Counted from the first letter of the stretch, positions 54,860 through 63,189 are shown. The stretch is DNA of 64,000 nucleotides from Nitrospirota bacterium (GCA_003252075.1 QKDO01000035.1:1-64000); one strand, 5' to 3'. The notes: generated by a model not told the origin, from the sequence alone. Made by a program: numbers and translations.

Positions 54860-55276
54860 ATGGCTGATAAACTACAAGCAACAGAAGAACAACTCTCCTA
54901 CGCAAAACTGCTCGATAGCGGCATGAAGATCGGCCTTCTCATGCTGGTCATCACCTTCACCATCTATGTTTTCGGCATCTCCACACCCCACGTGCCGGTC
55001 AATGATCTGCCGAGCTACTGGAAGATGCCGGTCAAAGAATATCTCGCGGCTGCCAACATCCATGCGGGATGGTCGTGGCTCTCTGAAATCGGCAAGGGGG
55101 ATTTCCTCAATTTCATCGGCATCGCATTTCTCTCGGCAGTGACTATCTTCTGCTACATCCGGATTATCCCTATTCTTTTCAGGAAGAAAGACAGGGTCTA
55201 TGCAGTCCTGGCAATCGTCGAGGTCCTGGTGCTGGTGCTTGCGGCTTCAGGTATCCTGAAAGGAGGAGGTCACTGA
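54860..55276 (+). CDS. Small membrane protein accompanying TauE/SafE, module 1
   Basis: I do not recognise a named family with certainty; some TauE/SafE permeases have a DUF1634-type partner of similar size. The 138-residue protein has three hydrophobic segments (about 23-41, 83-107 and 113-134). Between the first two is a polar, aromatic-rich loop (residues about 42-82, SYWKMPVKEYL and HAGWSWLSEI). The GGAGG ribosome site and 10-base spacing suggest strict cotranscription with the permease. A subunit or regulator of the permease is likely, as inference from context. Confidence 0.72.
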   Translation: MADKLQATEEQLSYAKLLDSGMKIGLLMLVITFTIYVFGISTPHVPVNDLPSYWKMPVKEYLAAANIHAGWSWLSEIGKGDFLNFIGIAFLSAVTIFCYIRIIPILFRKKDRVYAVLAIVEVLVLVLAASGILKGGGH

Positions 55277-55277
55277 T

Positions 55278-55724
55278 ATGACAGATACCTGCCCCATAAC
55301 GGCGTTACGGACAATGCTTGTAGCAACGGACGGCTCTCAGTACAGTGAAAAGGCCCTGCATGAGGCAATCAATCTCGCCAAATCATGCGGAACAAAGTTA
55401 TACGTTTTGAGCGTTGTCGAGGTCAACCCGGAATACGAAGCGCTCGCCCCAAAGGTAGTTGAAAAGGCAGATGAAGACACGAAGATGTTCCTCGACGCTG
55501 CGCAGAAGTGCGCAGAACGGGAGAAGGTTACCTGCAATACCATCGTGCATAGAGGCGAAGACCCTGCACATTTTATCGTTGAAGAAGCTGACCGGCTGAA
55601 AGTTGATATGATCGTCATGGGAAAACATGGGAAGAGCAAGATGCTCAGAAAGCTCTTTATCGGAAGCGTAACAGCGAAGGTGATATCTCATGCATCCTGC
55701 AAGGTGCTGGTCGTTCCCTACTAG
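55278..55724 (+). CDS. Universal stress protein, single domain
   Basis: The 148-residue protein has the UspA fold. The first strand is MLVATDGSQYSEKALHEA near residue 14, and the ATP-binding end is GKHGKSKMLRKLFIGSVTAKV near residue 115 in outline (the G-x2-G-x9-G-S pattern), closing with SCKVLVVPY. Such ATP-binding USPs often regulate transporters. It starts 1 base after the companion membrane protein with GGAGGAGG upstream. The transcription terminator follows 21 bases after the stop, so this is the end of the first transcript. Confidence 0.92.
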   Translation: MTDTCPITALRTMLVATDGSQYSEKALHEAINLAKSCGTKLYVLSVVEVNPEYEALAPKVVEKADEDTKMFLDAAQKCAEREKVTCNTIVHRGEDPAHFIVEEADRLKVDMIVMGKHGKSKMLRKLFIGSVTAKVISHASCKVLVVPY

Positions 55725-55745
55725 AACAAGCATGCCTGACAGTTC

Positions 55746-55776
55746 AAAAAAGCCCCGTTCGCCGGGGCTTTTTTTT
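55746..55776 (+). terminator. Intrinsic terminator after the first USP gene
   Basis: AAAAAAGCCCC and GGGGCTTTTTTTT form an 11-base stem with loop GTTCGCC, followed by a T-run. It closes the gntR-tauE-USP transcript 21 bases after the USP stop. Confidence 0.92.
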
Positions 55777-55784
55777 GGTATAAT
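55776..55784 (+). promoter_or_regulatory. Extended -10 promoter for the tandem USP gene
   Basis: TGGTATAAT is a perfect -10 hexamer with the TGn extension, starting on the last base of the terminator T-run and ending 26 bases before the ATG at 55811. No -35 hexamer fits. It would give the next USP gene its own transcript despite the terminator. Confidence 0.5.
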
Positions 55785-55810
55785 CGCCTTATCGCAAGGA
55801 GGGAATTACC

Positions 55811-56254
55811 ATGATATCACATATGCTCATCTGCACGGACGGGTCTGAATACAGTGAGGGAGCGGTCCGCGAAGGACTTAGACTGGCAAAAAAACAGCAG
55901 ACCAAGGTTACGGCCTTGACCGTTATTGACTTCAATGCTGAGTTCGATGCACTTGCGCCCAATCTGCTCGAGAAGATGGAAGAAGAGGCTGCAGGACATG
56001 TCCGTGCCGTGAAGGCCAAGGCCGAGAAAGAGGGTATCGCCTGCGAAGGAATGGTCGTTCGGAGTGAGACACCCTATCTGAGTATTGCCGAAGAGGCTGC
56101 GCACCGCGCAGCTGACCTCATCGTTATGGGCAGGAGGGGAAAAACAGGACTGAAAAGGCTCCTTGTCGGCAGCGTTGCCAAGAGGACCATCGGCCATGCA
56201 CCCTGCAATCTGCAATGTCCTGGTGATACCGAGCAAGGCCGCACTTGCCTGTAG
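55811..56254 (+). CDS. Universal stress protein, first domain of a frameshifted tandem USP
   Basis: The 147-residue frame encodes a USP domain, with LICTDGSEYSEGAVREG at the start and MGRRGKTGLKRLLVGSVAKRT near residue 110 in outline, the ATP-binding loop. The ending is not normal: after IGHAPCN the frame continues as LQCPGDTEQGRTCL and stops. The expected last strand CNVLVIP and a second domain are present in another frame. The cause is a tandem 7-base duplication, TGCAATC, near 56201-56215. Translation may still make a single-domain protein lacking its final strand. AAGGAGGG precedes the ATG. Confidence 0.85.
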   Translation: MISHMLICTDGSEYSEGAVREGLRLAKKQQTKVTALTVIDFNAEFDALAPNLLEKMEEEAAGHVRAVKAKAEKEGIACEGMVVRSETPYLSIAEEAAHRAADLIVMGRRGKTGLKRLLVGSVAKRTIGHAPCNLQCPGDTEQGRTCL

Positions 56255-56684
56255 GACTATCCTCGTTGCAACCGATGGCTCAAAGTTCAGTGAGGTCGCA
56301 GCAAAGGAGGCGGTCATCATGGCTAAGACCTGTGGTGCTGCCCTTGTGGTCATTTCTGCCGTACATGCAGAGTCATCAGCGCCCCTTGATATTGTGAGTT
56401 CGAACATGCAGAAGGAGATGATAGCCGGCAGGGAAATGGCAGCCGCTGAGACCAGCGTCAAATTCGTCAGGGAGCTTGCAGAGAAGGAGAACGTCGCCGT
56501 ATCCACGCTCATTTACGCAGGCAGTCCCGCGGATGTGATCATCCATGCGGCAGAGGAAAAAAAAGCGGATCTGATCGTCGTCGGCAGCCACGGCAGAACC
56601 GGCATTGACCGCCTGCTTCTCGGCAGCGTTGCCGAGCGGGTGATCGGCACTGCGGACTGCGCAGTACTGGTGGTTAAAAAATAA
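56196..56684 (+). CDS. Universal stress protein, second domain of the same broken gene
   Basis: The frame carries CNVLVIP, then the second USP domain: TILVATDGSKFSEVAAKEA, a mid-domain helix rich in Glu and Lys, and GSHGRTGIDRLLLGSVAERV with the ATP-binding pattern, closing DCAVLVVKK. It overlaps the first fragment. Removing seven duplicated bases from 55811-56684 leaves 867 bases, exactly 288 residues plus stop, the same size as the intact tandem USP at 62323. If translated separately the domain could start at ATG 56196, but no ribosome site is evident there. Its 3' end is 6 bases from the convergent response regulator gene. Confidence 0.72.
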   Translation: MHPAICNVLVIPSKAALACRTILVATDGSKFSEVAAKEAVIMAKTCGAALVVISAVHAESSAPLDIVSSNMQKEMIAGREMAAAETSVKFVRELAEKENVAVSTLIYAGSPADVIIHAAEEKKADLIVVGSHGRTGIDRLLLGSVAERVIGTADCAVLVVKK

Positions 56685-56690
56685 GGGTAA

Positions 56691-58052
56691 CTACGCTTCC
56701 TCCAACCCGTACTTCTTGAGCTTTCTCCAGAGAGAGACGCGGTCGATCCCCAGGATCTGGGAAGCGATGGTCTTATTGCCGCCCACTTCCTGAAGCACCC
56801 ACGTGATATACGACAACTCCTGGTCTTCCAGCGACGGATACTTGCCCTCCTTTTTCCTGAATGTCCTGATGCTCAGCTCCTTCAGGTCCTCGGGAAGTTG
56901 CGCGATCTCGATCATCGGGCCATTCGTCAGCGCAACCCCCCGCTCAATAATATTTTCAAGCTCTCTGACATTGCCGGGGAAGTCATAATTCATGAGGAGA
57001 GCAAACACTTCCTGTGCAATATCTGAAACCACCTTCTTCTGGATGACAGAATGCTTGTTCAGGAAATAGTAACTGAGCAGAGGAATATCGTCTTTCCGCT
57101 CCGAAAGCGGGGGTATCCTGAATGAGACCACATTCAGCCTGAAATAAAGGTCCTGCCTGAACTGCCCTGCCTTTATCATTTCCTGGATGTCCCGGTTCGT
57201 CGCCGCAAGGAACCGGACGTCGATCTTTACCGGCTCGTTGGCGCCAAGCCGCAGCACCTCGCGCTCCTGAATCACCCGAAGAAGTTTTACCTGCATGGAA
57301 GGCGGCATCTCGGTTATCTCGTCCAGAAACAGCGTGCCGCTGTTTGCCATTTCGATCAGACCTTTTTTCAGGTTGCCGGCCCCGGTGAACGCCCCTTTTT
57401 CATGACCGAAGAGCTCGTTCGTCAGCAGCTCTTCAGTAAAGGCTCCACAGTTGACGGCCAGGAACGGGCCGTCAGCCCTTTGGCTCATGAAATGGATGTA
57501 ACGGGCAAAAAGCTCCTTGCCGGTCCCGCTCTCGCCTGTTATGATCACGCTACAGTCTGTGGGGGCAATCTGGCGCGATGTCTCGAGCAGTTTCTGCACG
57601 ACGGGGTTCTGGGTGATGAACTTCACCTTTCCGGCAAACTTGTCGATCTGTTCCCGAAGCTGCTGGTTCTCCCTTTTCAGCATCACCTTCTCAAGGGCCT
57701 CTTTAACGACCTTACGCACCTCGTCGAGCTTGAACGGTTTGGTTATGTAATCGTACGCACCTTTCTTGATCGCCAGGATAGCCGACTGCAGGCTGGCGTA
57801 ACCCGTGATCATGATTACCTCCGTGTCCGGTGAAAGCTCCTTGCTCCTCCTGAGGATCTGGTTGCCGTCAACCTTCTCCATCTTCAGGTCCGTAATCACA
57901 AGATCGAACTGCTGCTCCTCCAAAAGTTTCAGGGCGTTGGTGCCACTCTGCGTAGAGGTGACCTCATAGCCCTCCTTCTTCATGATATGTTCGAGGTTCC
58001 GCAATGCGATCTGCTCATCATCAATGATCAGTACCCTGCTCTTCTGCTGCAC
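56691..58052 (-). CDS. NtrC-type sigma-54-dependent response regulator
   Basis: The 453-residue protein has a receiver domain (about 5-120) with acidic DD at 11-12 and phosphoacceptor Asp55 in VITDLKM, plus Lys in ITKPFK near 105. The AAA+ domain has Walker A GESGTGKE (173-180) and the sigma-54 contact loop GAFTGA (220-225). The C-terminal Fis-type helix-turn-helix (NKTIASQILGIDRVSLWRKL) binds DNA. It follows the histidine kinase by 2 bases on the same strand, so the two are a pair. The intact GAFTGA means it should activate sigma-54 promoters, such as the one ahead of module 2. Confidence 0.95.
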   Translation of the reverse strand: MQQKSRVLIIDDEQIALRNLEHIMKKEGYEVTSTQSGTNALKLLEEQQFDLVITDLKMEKVDGNQILRRSKELSPDTEVIMITGYASLQSAILAIKKGAYDYITKPFKLDEVRKVVKEALEKVMLKRENQQLREQIDKFAGKVKFITQNPVVQKLLETSRQIAPTDCSVIITGESGTGKELFARYIHFMSQRADGPFLAVNCGAFTEELLTNELFGHEKGAFTGAGNLKKGLIEMANSGTLFLDEITEMPPSMQVKLLRVIQEREVLRLGANEPVKIDVRFLAATNRDIQEMIKAGQFRQDLYFRLNVVSFRIPPLSERKDDIPLLSYYFLNKHSVIQKKVVSDIAQEVFALLMNYDFPGNVRELENIIERGVALTNGPMIEIAQLPEDLKELSIRTFRKKEGKYPSLEDQELSYITWVLQEVGGNKTIASQILGIDRVSLWRKLKKYGLEEA

Positions 58053-58054
58053 GT

Positions 58055-59494
58055 TCAGACCTCCTGGACCGGCAGGTTTATGGTGAAAACCGTCCCCTTG
58101 CCGACTATGCTCTCAAGCGCTATCGTTCCACGGTGTTCTTCAATGATCTCCCATGTGATGAAAAGCCCGAGACCCGATCCCTTGCCTTCCTCCTTCGTCG
58201 TGAAGAACGGGTCGAAGATATGCTCAAGTTTTTCCGGCTCTATGCCGATGCCGTTGTCCCTGATGCTGATCACCATCGCATTGCCGTCCGTGCTCTTTTC
58301 CGCGTGAATCTCCACCCGGCCTTCCCCGGGGATCGCATCCACCGCATTCTTGATGATATTGAGAAATGCCTGCTCAATCTTCTGCTTATCAACGAAGACC
58401 CATGCGTCTTCGGGGATGTCAGAGAGGATCTCGACCTTGGTCGGCAGTTCTCCATGGATCAGCCGGATCGTGTCCGTAATAAGATACTTCAGGGAAAAGG
58501 GTTTTCGTTTAAAATCCGTTTTTCGGGAGAACTCGAGCAGCGAATGGACCATGTTCTTGGCGCGTTCGATCTCCTCCTCAATCTGCTGCAGCATTTCTTT
58601 CTTGTACTGCATGTCCCCCTCTTCGATCTCTTCATGCAGGATCTGGCAGGAGCTATAGATGTTCGAGAGCGGATTGTTCAATTCATGGGCAACCCCTGAA
58701 ACCATCGTGCCGAGCGTTATCAGTTTCTCCTGCTGCATCATAAAACGCTTTTGACGGAACTCGATCTCCCGTATCATCCTGCTGCATGCGCTGCCCAGGG
58801 AAACGATCTCGGCGTCAGAAGACTTGACGTCCAGCTTGTCGAATTTGCCTTCCGCTATGCGCTGCATGCTGTCTTCCATATCTTTCAGCGGCCGCACCAC
58901 CATGCGGGAAAAATAGCGGCCGATAAGCAGACCGAGCACGCTGACAAGGACTACAGATATGAAGATCCACCGTTTGGAATGCCTGATCATGGCTTGGATA
59001 TAACTCCGTTCAGCAATGGATATCCCCTCGGTCGCCTCGACGATCTGCTTCCCTGTCCGGCGAATTTCCGCCTCAAGGGCGTCCGCGGCGAGGCTGCCCA
59101 AGACATTCCTCTGCGAGTGATAGGTCTTCAGAAGGCTCTTATACTGATGGATCAGCTCTTCGATCGCCGTGACATCCGTATCCGGGGATAGCGTCTTGAT
59201 CGCCAGTCTGTTGTCATGGAGGAGCGCTTCTGCCTTGTCGGTATAATGAATGTTCTCGGCGTAGTCCCGTTGCTCCTTATAGAGGAAGTAATTCTTCTCA
59301 AAGCGCCTCATCTCGAGCGTTGCCTCAAAGAAATCGGAGATGATGAAACTAAAGCTGAGCTTCTTGTCCATGGTGCGGAGGTTGAGATAATTGAGAAAGG
59401 CAATGCAGATGATCATAACGATACAGAGGTAATATCCGTAGCGAACTTTGTTCTGGATGCTTGTCCCCCCTCGGAACATGGCAAATTTTATCAT
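58055..59494 (-). CDS. Membrane sensor histidine kinase paired with the NtrC-type regulator
   Basis: The 479-residue protein has two membrane helices (about 18-38 and 176-193) around a 137-residue periplasmic helical sensor domain, then HAMP (about 193-245), a dimerisation domain with phosphoacceptor His270 in VAHELNNPLSN, and an ATPase domain with NAVDAI (N-box), DNGIGI (G1) and GKGSGLGL (G2). There is no PAS domain, so the signal is probably sensed in the periplasmic four-helix region. It is upstream of the response regulator with 2 bases between. The signal is unknown. Confidence 0.93.
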   Translation of the reverse strand: MIKFAMFRGGTSIQNKVRYGYYLCIVMIICIAFLNYLNLRTMDKKLSFSFIISDFFEATLEMRRFEKNYFLYKEQRDYAENIHYTDKAEALLHDNRLAIKTLSPDTDVTAIEELIHQYKSLLKTYHSQRNVLGSLAADALEAEIRRTGKQIVEATEGISIAERSYIQAMIRHSKRWIFISVVLVSVLGLLIGRYFSRMVVRPLKDMEDSMQRIAEGKFDKLDVKSSDAEIVSLGSACSRMIREIEFRQKRFMMQQEKLITLGTMVSGVAHELNNPLSNIYSSCQILHEEIEEGDMQYKKEMLQQIEEEIERAKNMVHSLLEFSRKTDFKRKPFSLKYLITDTIRLIHGELPTKVEILSDIPEDAWVFVDKQKIEQAFLNIIKNAVDAIPGEGRVEIHAEKSTDGNAMVISIRDNGIGIEPEKLEHIFDPFFTTKEEGKGSGLGLFITWEIIEEHRGTIALESIVGKGTVFTINLPVQEV

Positions 59495-59499
59495 TGTTA

Positions 59500-59516
59500 T
59501 ATTGCATAATGCAATA
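59500..59516. promoter_or_regulatory. 17-base palindrome, candidate activator site
   Basis: TATTGCAT-A-ATGCAATA has perfect 8-base arms. Downstream are GTTGC-T-GCAAC (59525-59535) and GTTGC-AATAA-GCAAC, repeating the TTGC/GCAA theme. The 17-mer is centred about 177 bases before the -24 element at 59685, a normal distance for an NtrC-type enhancer site. It also sits just upstream of the kinase start and could serve autoregulation. Binding by the adjacent regulator is inference. Confidence 0.5.
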
Positions 59517-59683
59517 CTTTCTTCGTTGCTGCAACATATTCAATATCCTATTGTAATTGCATATTAATTTTAAGATTCTTTATGACCATGTTGCAATAAG
59601 CAACTAAGGCAATAATGCACGCCGGCCGCTCCTTCATCACAAATATCTTTCTCTTTCGGGCAGTTATCCTTTTCTGCGGGTCT

Positions 59684-59699
59684 TGGCACGATTCGTGGA
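59684..59699 (+). promoter_or_regulatory. Sigma-54-like (-24/-12) promoter before module 2
   Basis: TGGCACG (59684-59690) matches the -24 consensus exactly. After four bases, GTGGA occupies the -12 position where TTGCA is expected, so T96, G97 and A99 match but the conserved C is G. The site lies 53 bases before the first ATG (59752) with a strong ribosome site. Its fit with a nearby GAFTGA activator strengthens the call, though the -12 element is imperfect. Confidence 0.55.
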
Positions 59700-59751
59700 A
59701 TATCACCTGCGGTACATTTCGTTGAAACCGGAAATCACAAGGAGGGGAAAG

Positions 59752-59790
59752 ATGATACCGACCCCGATGAACAGGAAGGTGGCAGGATGA
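59752..59790 (+). CDS. 12-residue ORF coupled to the next gene
   Basis: AAGGAGGGG at 59739-59747 is the strongest ribosome site in the cluster, and ATG 59752 follows it at normal spacing. The frame reads MIPTPMNRKVAG and stops at TGA, which overlaps the ATG of the next gene at 59787 as ATGA. The next gene's own start has AGGAAGGT nearby. The short frame may be a leader that couples translation, or the real start of nothing; no homology can be judged at this length. Confidence 0.35.
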   Translation: MIPTPMNRKVAG

Positions 59791-60266
59791 GCTCTGAGCG
59801 ATTTGATGAACTGATGTCCGCAGTCACCTTTGCCCAGTCAGGAGAGCATGAATCGGCACGGAGTATCCTGAAAGGCAAAGACAGGGTCCTTGCTGCAGTC
59901 TCTGACATTGTATTCGATTCCAGCGTCTTTTCCTATGCGATGAACATATGTAAACGGACGCGAAGCGCACTCGACATCCTGTATCTCACAAAGGCAGAAC
60001 TGCATATGGAAGAGATCCGCTCATTTGTATCAAGGGCAGCAGACGAGGGGATAAGCAGCAGCATCACAAAAAAAGACGGCTGCATGAAGCAGGCAATCCT
60101 CGACTACACAGCAAAACAGCGGTCCGTGATCTTCGTTGTTGTCGGGACAACGCCCGAGCTGGACATCGAATGTAAAGCCGGAGAGAAGTCGCTTTCAGAA
60201 GCATGGAAACGGCTGAAATGCCCGTTGGTCGTCGTATCGAAAGGCGAAACGCCTTCAGTTGCATAA
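59787..60266 (+). CDS. USP-like protein with N-terminal SGEHE domain
   Basis: The 159-residue protein has two parts. Residues 1-38 carry FAQSGEHESARSILKGK, a motif shared with the small protein at 63216. Residues about 40-155 resemble a USP Rossmann domain, with VLAAVSDIVFDSSVFSYA at the start, IFVVVGTTP in the middle and KCPLVVVSKGE as the last strand. The ATP-binding loop GxHGRxG is replaced by other residues, so nucleotide binding is doubtful. It begins the second module. I do not recognise the N-terminal part as a named domain. Confidence 0.75.
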   Translation: MSSERFDELMSAVTFAQSGEHESARSILKGKDRVLAAVSDIVFDSSVFSYAMNICKRTRSALDILYLTKAELHMEEIRSFVSRAADEGISSSITKKDGCMKQAILDYTAKQRSVIFVVVGTTPELDIECKAGEKSLSEAWKRLKCPLVVVSKGETPSVA

Positions 60267-60291
60267 AAACTTTATTTAAGGAGGACGTAAC

Positions 60292-61578
60292 ATGAATGTT
60301 GCAAGAAGAGTATTTGAGTTTCTCAAAGCGGGCTCGCAGGCCCATGCGCAGTGGGACTATGAGGTATCCATGAGCATCCTGAAGAACAGGAAAAAGCTTC
60401 TGATCCTTATAGCCCTCCTGCTCCCCATCTGTGTCGTTTCATTTCTTGAGGCGGGTGATATGCTCGGCAGCAAAACGGCCTATGCACCGGCGTTCTATTC
60501 AACCAATATCTTTCTCATCTCCATAGCAATCGGTCTATGCGCAGGACTGATAACCGGCTGCATCGGCGCGGGTGGCGGATTTGTCATAACCCCTGCCCTG
60601 ATGGCCGCAGGGGTCAAAGGCATCCTCGCCGTGGGCACCGACCTGTTCCATATCTTCGCCAAGGCGATCATGGGAACAGCCGTGCACAAGAAATTGGGCA
60701 ATGTCTCGGTAAAGCTTGCTCTTGCCTTTCTCGTCGGCTCCGGAGGCGGCACCTTCATCGGCGGATATATCAACAAGTCATTGTATGATTATGATCCGCT
60801 TCTGAGCGAGGCATTCATCAGTCTGGTCTATGCCGTACTCCTCGGGTTCCTCGGATTCTATGCACTGAACGATTTCCTCCGGGCGCGCAAGTCCAAAGAT
60901 ACGGGCGATGCTCATGCCAGCAGTTCACAGGGCCTGACCGACCTTGCCGTCAAGGTCCAGAATTTAAAGGTAGCTCCCATGATCAACTTTGACGAAGATT
61001 TCGTCCCCGGCGGAAGGAGGATCTCGGGAGTGGTCGTTGCGCTGGGTGGTGTGATCGTGGGACTCATGGCAGCAATCATGGGCGTAGGCGGCGGCTTTAT
61101 CACCTTCCCGATGTTCGTCTATGTCTTTGGCATCTCCTCCATGACAACAGTCGGCACGGACATTCTCCAGATCATCTTCACTGCAGGTCTCGCAGCCATT
61201 CCGCAGTACGCGATCTACGGGTATGTCTTCTACACCCTGGCAATGGGCATGCTTCTGGGGTCACTCATCGGTATCCAGGTTGGCGCACTGACGACCAAGG
61301 TCGTCAAGGGCATCCATATCAGGGGCTTCTATGCAGTATCCATTCTTGCAGGCTTTATCAACAGGGTTGCAACACTTCCCAAGAAGATGGTCGAGCTTGA
61401 AATGATCAATATCTCAAAGCCAGTTGTAACGACGATAGAATCCATTGGCAATATCATCTTCTGGGTCGTGGTTGGATTTTTCGCCGTCTGGGTAATCGCC
61501 AAGTTCATCACAAACATCGGCACGCTTCGCGGCGAAGAGGAAAGCGTAGCACCGGTTCTGGTAAAGGAGGAGGCATAA
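60292..61578 (+). CDS. TauE/SafE family permease, module 2
   Basis: The 428-residue permease is about 105 residues longer than the module 1 protein. A basic cytoplasmic N-terminus (about 1-35) precedes the first helix. The two-fold repeat is clear: GCIGAGGGFVITPALMAAGV near 93 and MGVGGGFITFPMFVYVFGI near 264, each followed by a VGTD motif (LAVGTDLFHI, TTVGTDILQI). A cytoplasmic loop of about 45 residues joins the halves (about 200-245). AAGGAGG precedes the ATG. It sits between the USP-like gene and a companion membrane protein. Anion export is a family expectation; the substrate is unknown. Confidence 0.88.
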   Translation: MNVARRVFEFLKAGSQAHAQWDYEVSMSILKNRKKLLILIALLLPICVVSFLEAGDMLGSKTAYAPAFYSTNIFLISIAIGLCAGLITGCIGAGGGFVITPALMAAGVKGILAVGTDLFHIFAKAIMGTAVHKKLGNVSVKLALAFLVGSGGGTFIGGYINKSLYDYDPLLSEAFISLVYAVLLGFLGFYALNDFLRARKSKDTGDAHASSSQGLTDLAVKVQNLKVAPMINFDEDFVPGGRRISGVVVALGGVIVGLMAAIMGVGGGFITFPMFVYVFGISSMTTVGTDILQIIFTAGLAAIPQYAIYGYVFYTLAMGMLLGSLIGIQVGALTTKVVKGIHIRGFYAVSILAGFINRVATLPKKMVELEMINISKPVVTTIESIGNIIFWVVVGFFAVWVIAKFITNIGTLRGEEESVAPVLVKEEA

Positions 61579-61579
61579 C

Positions 61580-62290
61580 ATGTTGGTACGAAACAAGAAG
61601 TTGTTCAGCATCGGGGCCTTTGCAGCAACGACATTCTTAGGGGTGCTCCTGCTCATATTCTCTCCAATATTTTCCGGAAAGAACGGGCTTCAGTTCGCAG
61701 ATGACAGTTTTAACAGGCTCTCCAAGGGGTCGTCCTACTTCATCCCCAAGGTCGCCAAGTCCATTGAAGCGCTTGCCGGCAAGCAGCTCAGGCAGGAGAT
61801 CAGGCTCGACAAGGCTGAGGATGCCGTGGACACGGCGAAGCTCTTCGCTGCTGCAGGCGCGACAACCATTGTCAAAGACTCCTCGCTTTCCATCGAAGGA
61901 GATCTCGGTACCATCCTCAAGAGCACATTGACCGACGCAGACTCCATGTTCAAGAACGACGGCAAATGCATCTCCGACAAATACGGCATGGATGAGAAAA
62001 GGGCAATGAAAGCCTGGTGGACAGCATTGAGCAAGATAGAGAAGAACCTGAAAAAGGAGAGGAAGATCAATGAGGCAAAGATCGTCACTGATGTCAATAA
62101 GAAGGCGATCGAACCGGCATACAACTTCTATGCGATCGAGGGCGAAAACGTCGCCGACCATGCCGGTATGATGTCAGGGCTCCTGATCTTCTATGTGGCC
62201 TACACCATGTGGTGGGGCTACTCGATCTTCTTCCTCTTTGACGGTCTCGGTCTCAGCATGAAGAAGGCTAAGGTGAAGAAGGAGGCATAA
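61580..62290 (+). CDS. Two-helix membrane protein accompanying TauE/SafE, module 2
   Basis: The 236-residue protein has no family I recognise. Two hydrophobic segments (about 9-31 and 200-221) flank a 168-residue polar region, rich in Lys, Asp and Ala, that would face the periplasm if both termini are cytoplasmic. The region has helical character with motifs GKQLRQEIRLDKAEDAVDTA and MKAWWTALSKIEKNL in outline, and one cysteine (GKCISDKYG). It starts 1 base after the permease stop with AAGGAGGAGG upstream. It occupies the same place as the module 1 companion but shares no clear sequence; a partner role is inferred. Confidence 0.7.
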   Translation: MLVRNKKLFSIGAFAATTFLGVLLLIFSPIFSGKNGLQFADDSFNRLSKGSSYFIPKVAKSIEALAGKQLRQEIRLDKAEDAVDTAKLFAAAGATTIVKDSSLSIEGDLGTILKSTLTDADSMFKNDGKCISDKYGMDEKRAMKAWWTALSKIEKNLKKERKINEAKIVTDVNKKAIEPAYNFYAIEGENVADHAGMMSGLLIFYVAYTMWWGYSIFFLFDGLGLSMKKAKVKKEA

Positions 62291-62322
62291 TGCCTCCTTC
62301 GCGTCGATAACGGGGGATAACG

Positions 62323-63189
62323 ATGGAACGTTACCGGAAGATACTGGTTGCGGTAGACGGTTCAGAGTCGAGCAGGAACGCCTTCCGTCAGGCCTGCAGG
62401 ATAGTCCATCATGACAAGAGCTGGATCACGGCTATTGTGGTCATCCCCCCCTACCAGGACCAGTTTCAGACACTCAGCGTCAAGGAAAAAGCAAGCAAGG
62501 CACTGAAGGATGAAGGCCTGAAGATCCTTGACGACATACAGGCGATCTCACGGGAAGAAGATGTCTATGTTAAGTTGCTGATCGAGGAAGGCAGCCCTGT
62601 AGATGCCATCCTTGATACTGCAGAGACGAACTTCTTTGATCTCGTCGTGACCGGGCGCCGGGGCAGAAGCAGACTCGAGCGTTCACTCATTGGTTCGGTA
62701 ACTTCGCGCATCATCGGCCACAGCAAATGCGACGTACTGGTTGTACCGAAAAACACCATGGTGGTATGGAACTCTCTGCTCGTGCCGACCGACGGCTCCC
62801 CGTACAGTGCTTCATCTGCCCGGAAGGCAATCGAACTGGCCAGGGCATATAGCGCGTCCCTAACGGTGGTATCCATCGTCGATGTTACCGAAGAGTTTCA
62901 GGCCCAGGCCCCTGATGCTGTCGAAAGTCTGGTCAGTCAGGCATGGCAGCATGTCGATGATGTGAGCAGCAGAGCACATGAACTCGGTGTTCGTGCGAAC
63001 CGTTTTGTCAGAGAAGGCGAGTCCTATAAGGTGATAACGGATATGGCGCACAAACAGAGGACGGATATGATTGTCATGGGAAGCCACGGAAGAACGGGAG
63101 TGAAAAGACTGTTCATGGGCAGTGTTACGGAAAAAGTGATCGGTCATGCCGCCTGTCCTGTTCTGGTCGTCAAGGCACTCGAAGCATAA
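62323..63189 (+). CDS. Tandem universal stress protein, two domains
   Basis: The 288-residue protein has two USP domains. Domain 1 (about 1-145) begins ILVAVDGSESSRNAFRQA and has GRRGRSRLERSLIGSVTSRI near 115. Domain 2 (about 147-288) begins LLVPTDGSPYSASSARKA and has GSHGRTGVKRLFMGSVTEKV near 250; both contain the G-x2-G-x9-GS ATP-binding pattern. Its length equals that of the frameshifted tandem gene at 55811 after correction. The gene follows the module 2 companion protein by 32 bases. It is probably an ATP-binding regulator of the permease; that is inference. Confidence 0.93.
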   Translation: MERYRKILVAVDGSESSRNAFRQACRIVHHDKSWITAIVVIPPYQDQFQTLSVKEKASKALKDEGLKILDDIQAISREEDVYVKLLIEEGSPVDAILDTAETNFFDLVVTGRRGRSRLERSLIGSVTSRIIGHSKCDVLVVPKNTMVVWNSLLVPTDGSPYSASSARKAIELARAYSASLTVVSIVDVTEEFQAQAPDAVESLVSQAWQHVDDVSSRAHELGVRANRFVREGESYKVITDMAHKQRTDMIVMGSHGRTGVKRLFMGSVTEKVIGHAACPVLVVKALEA

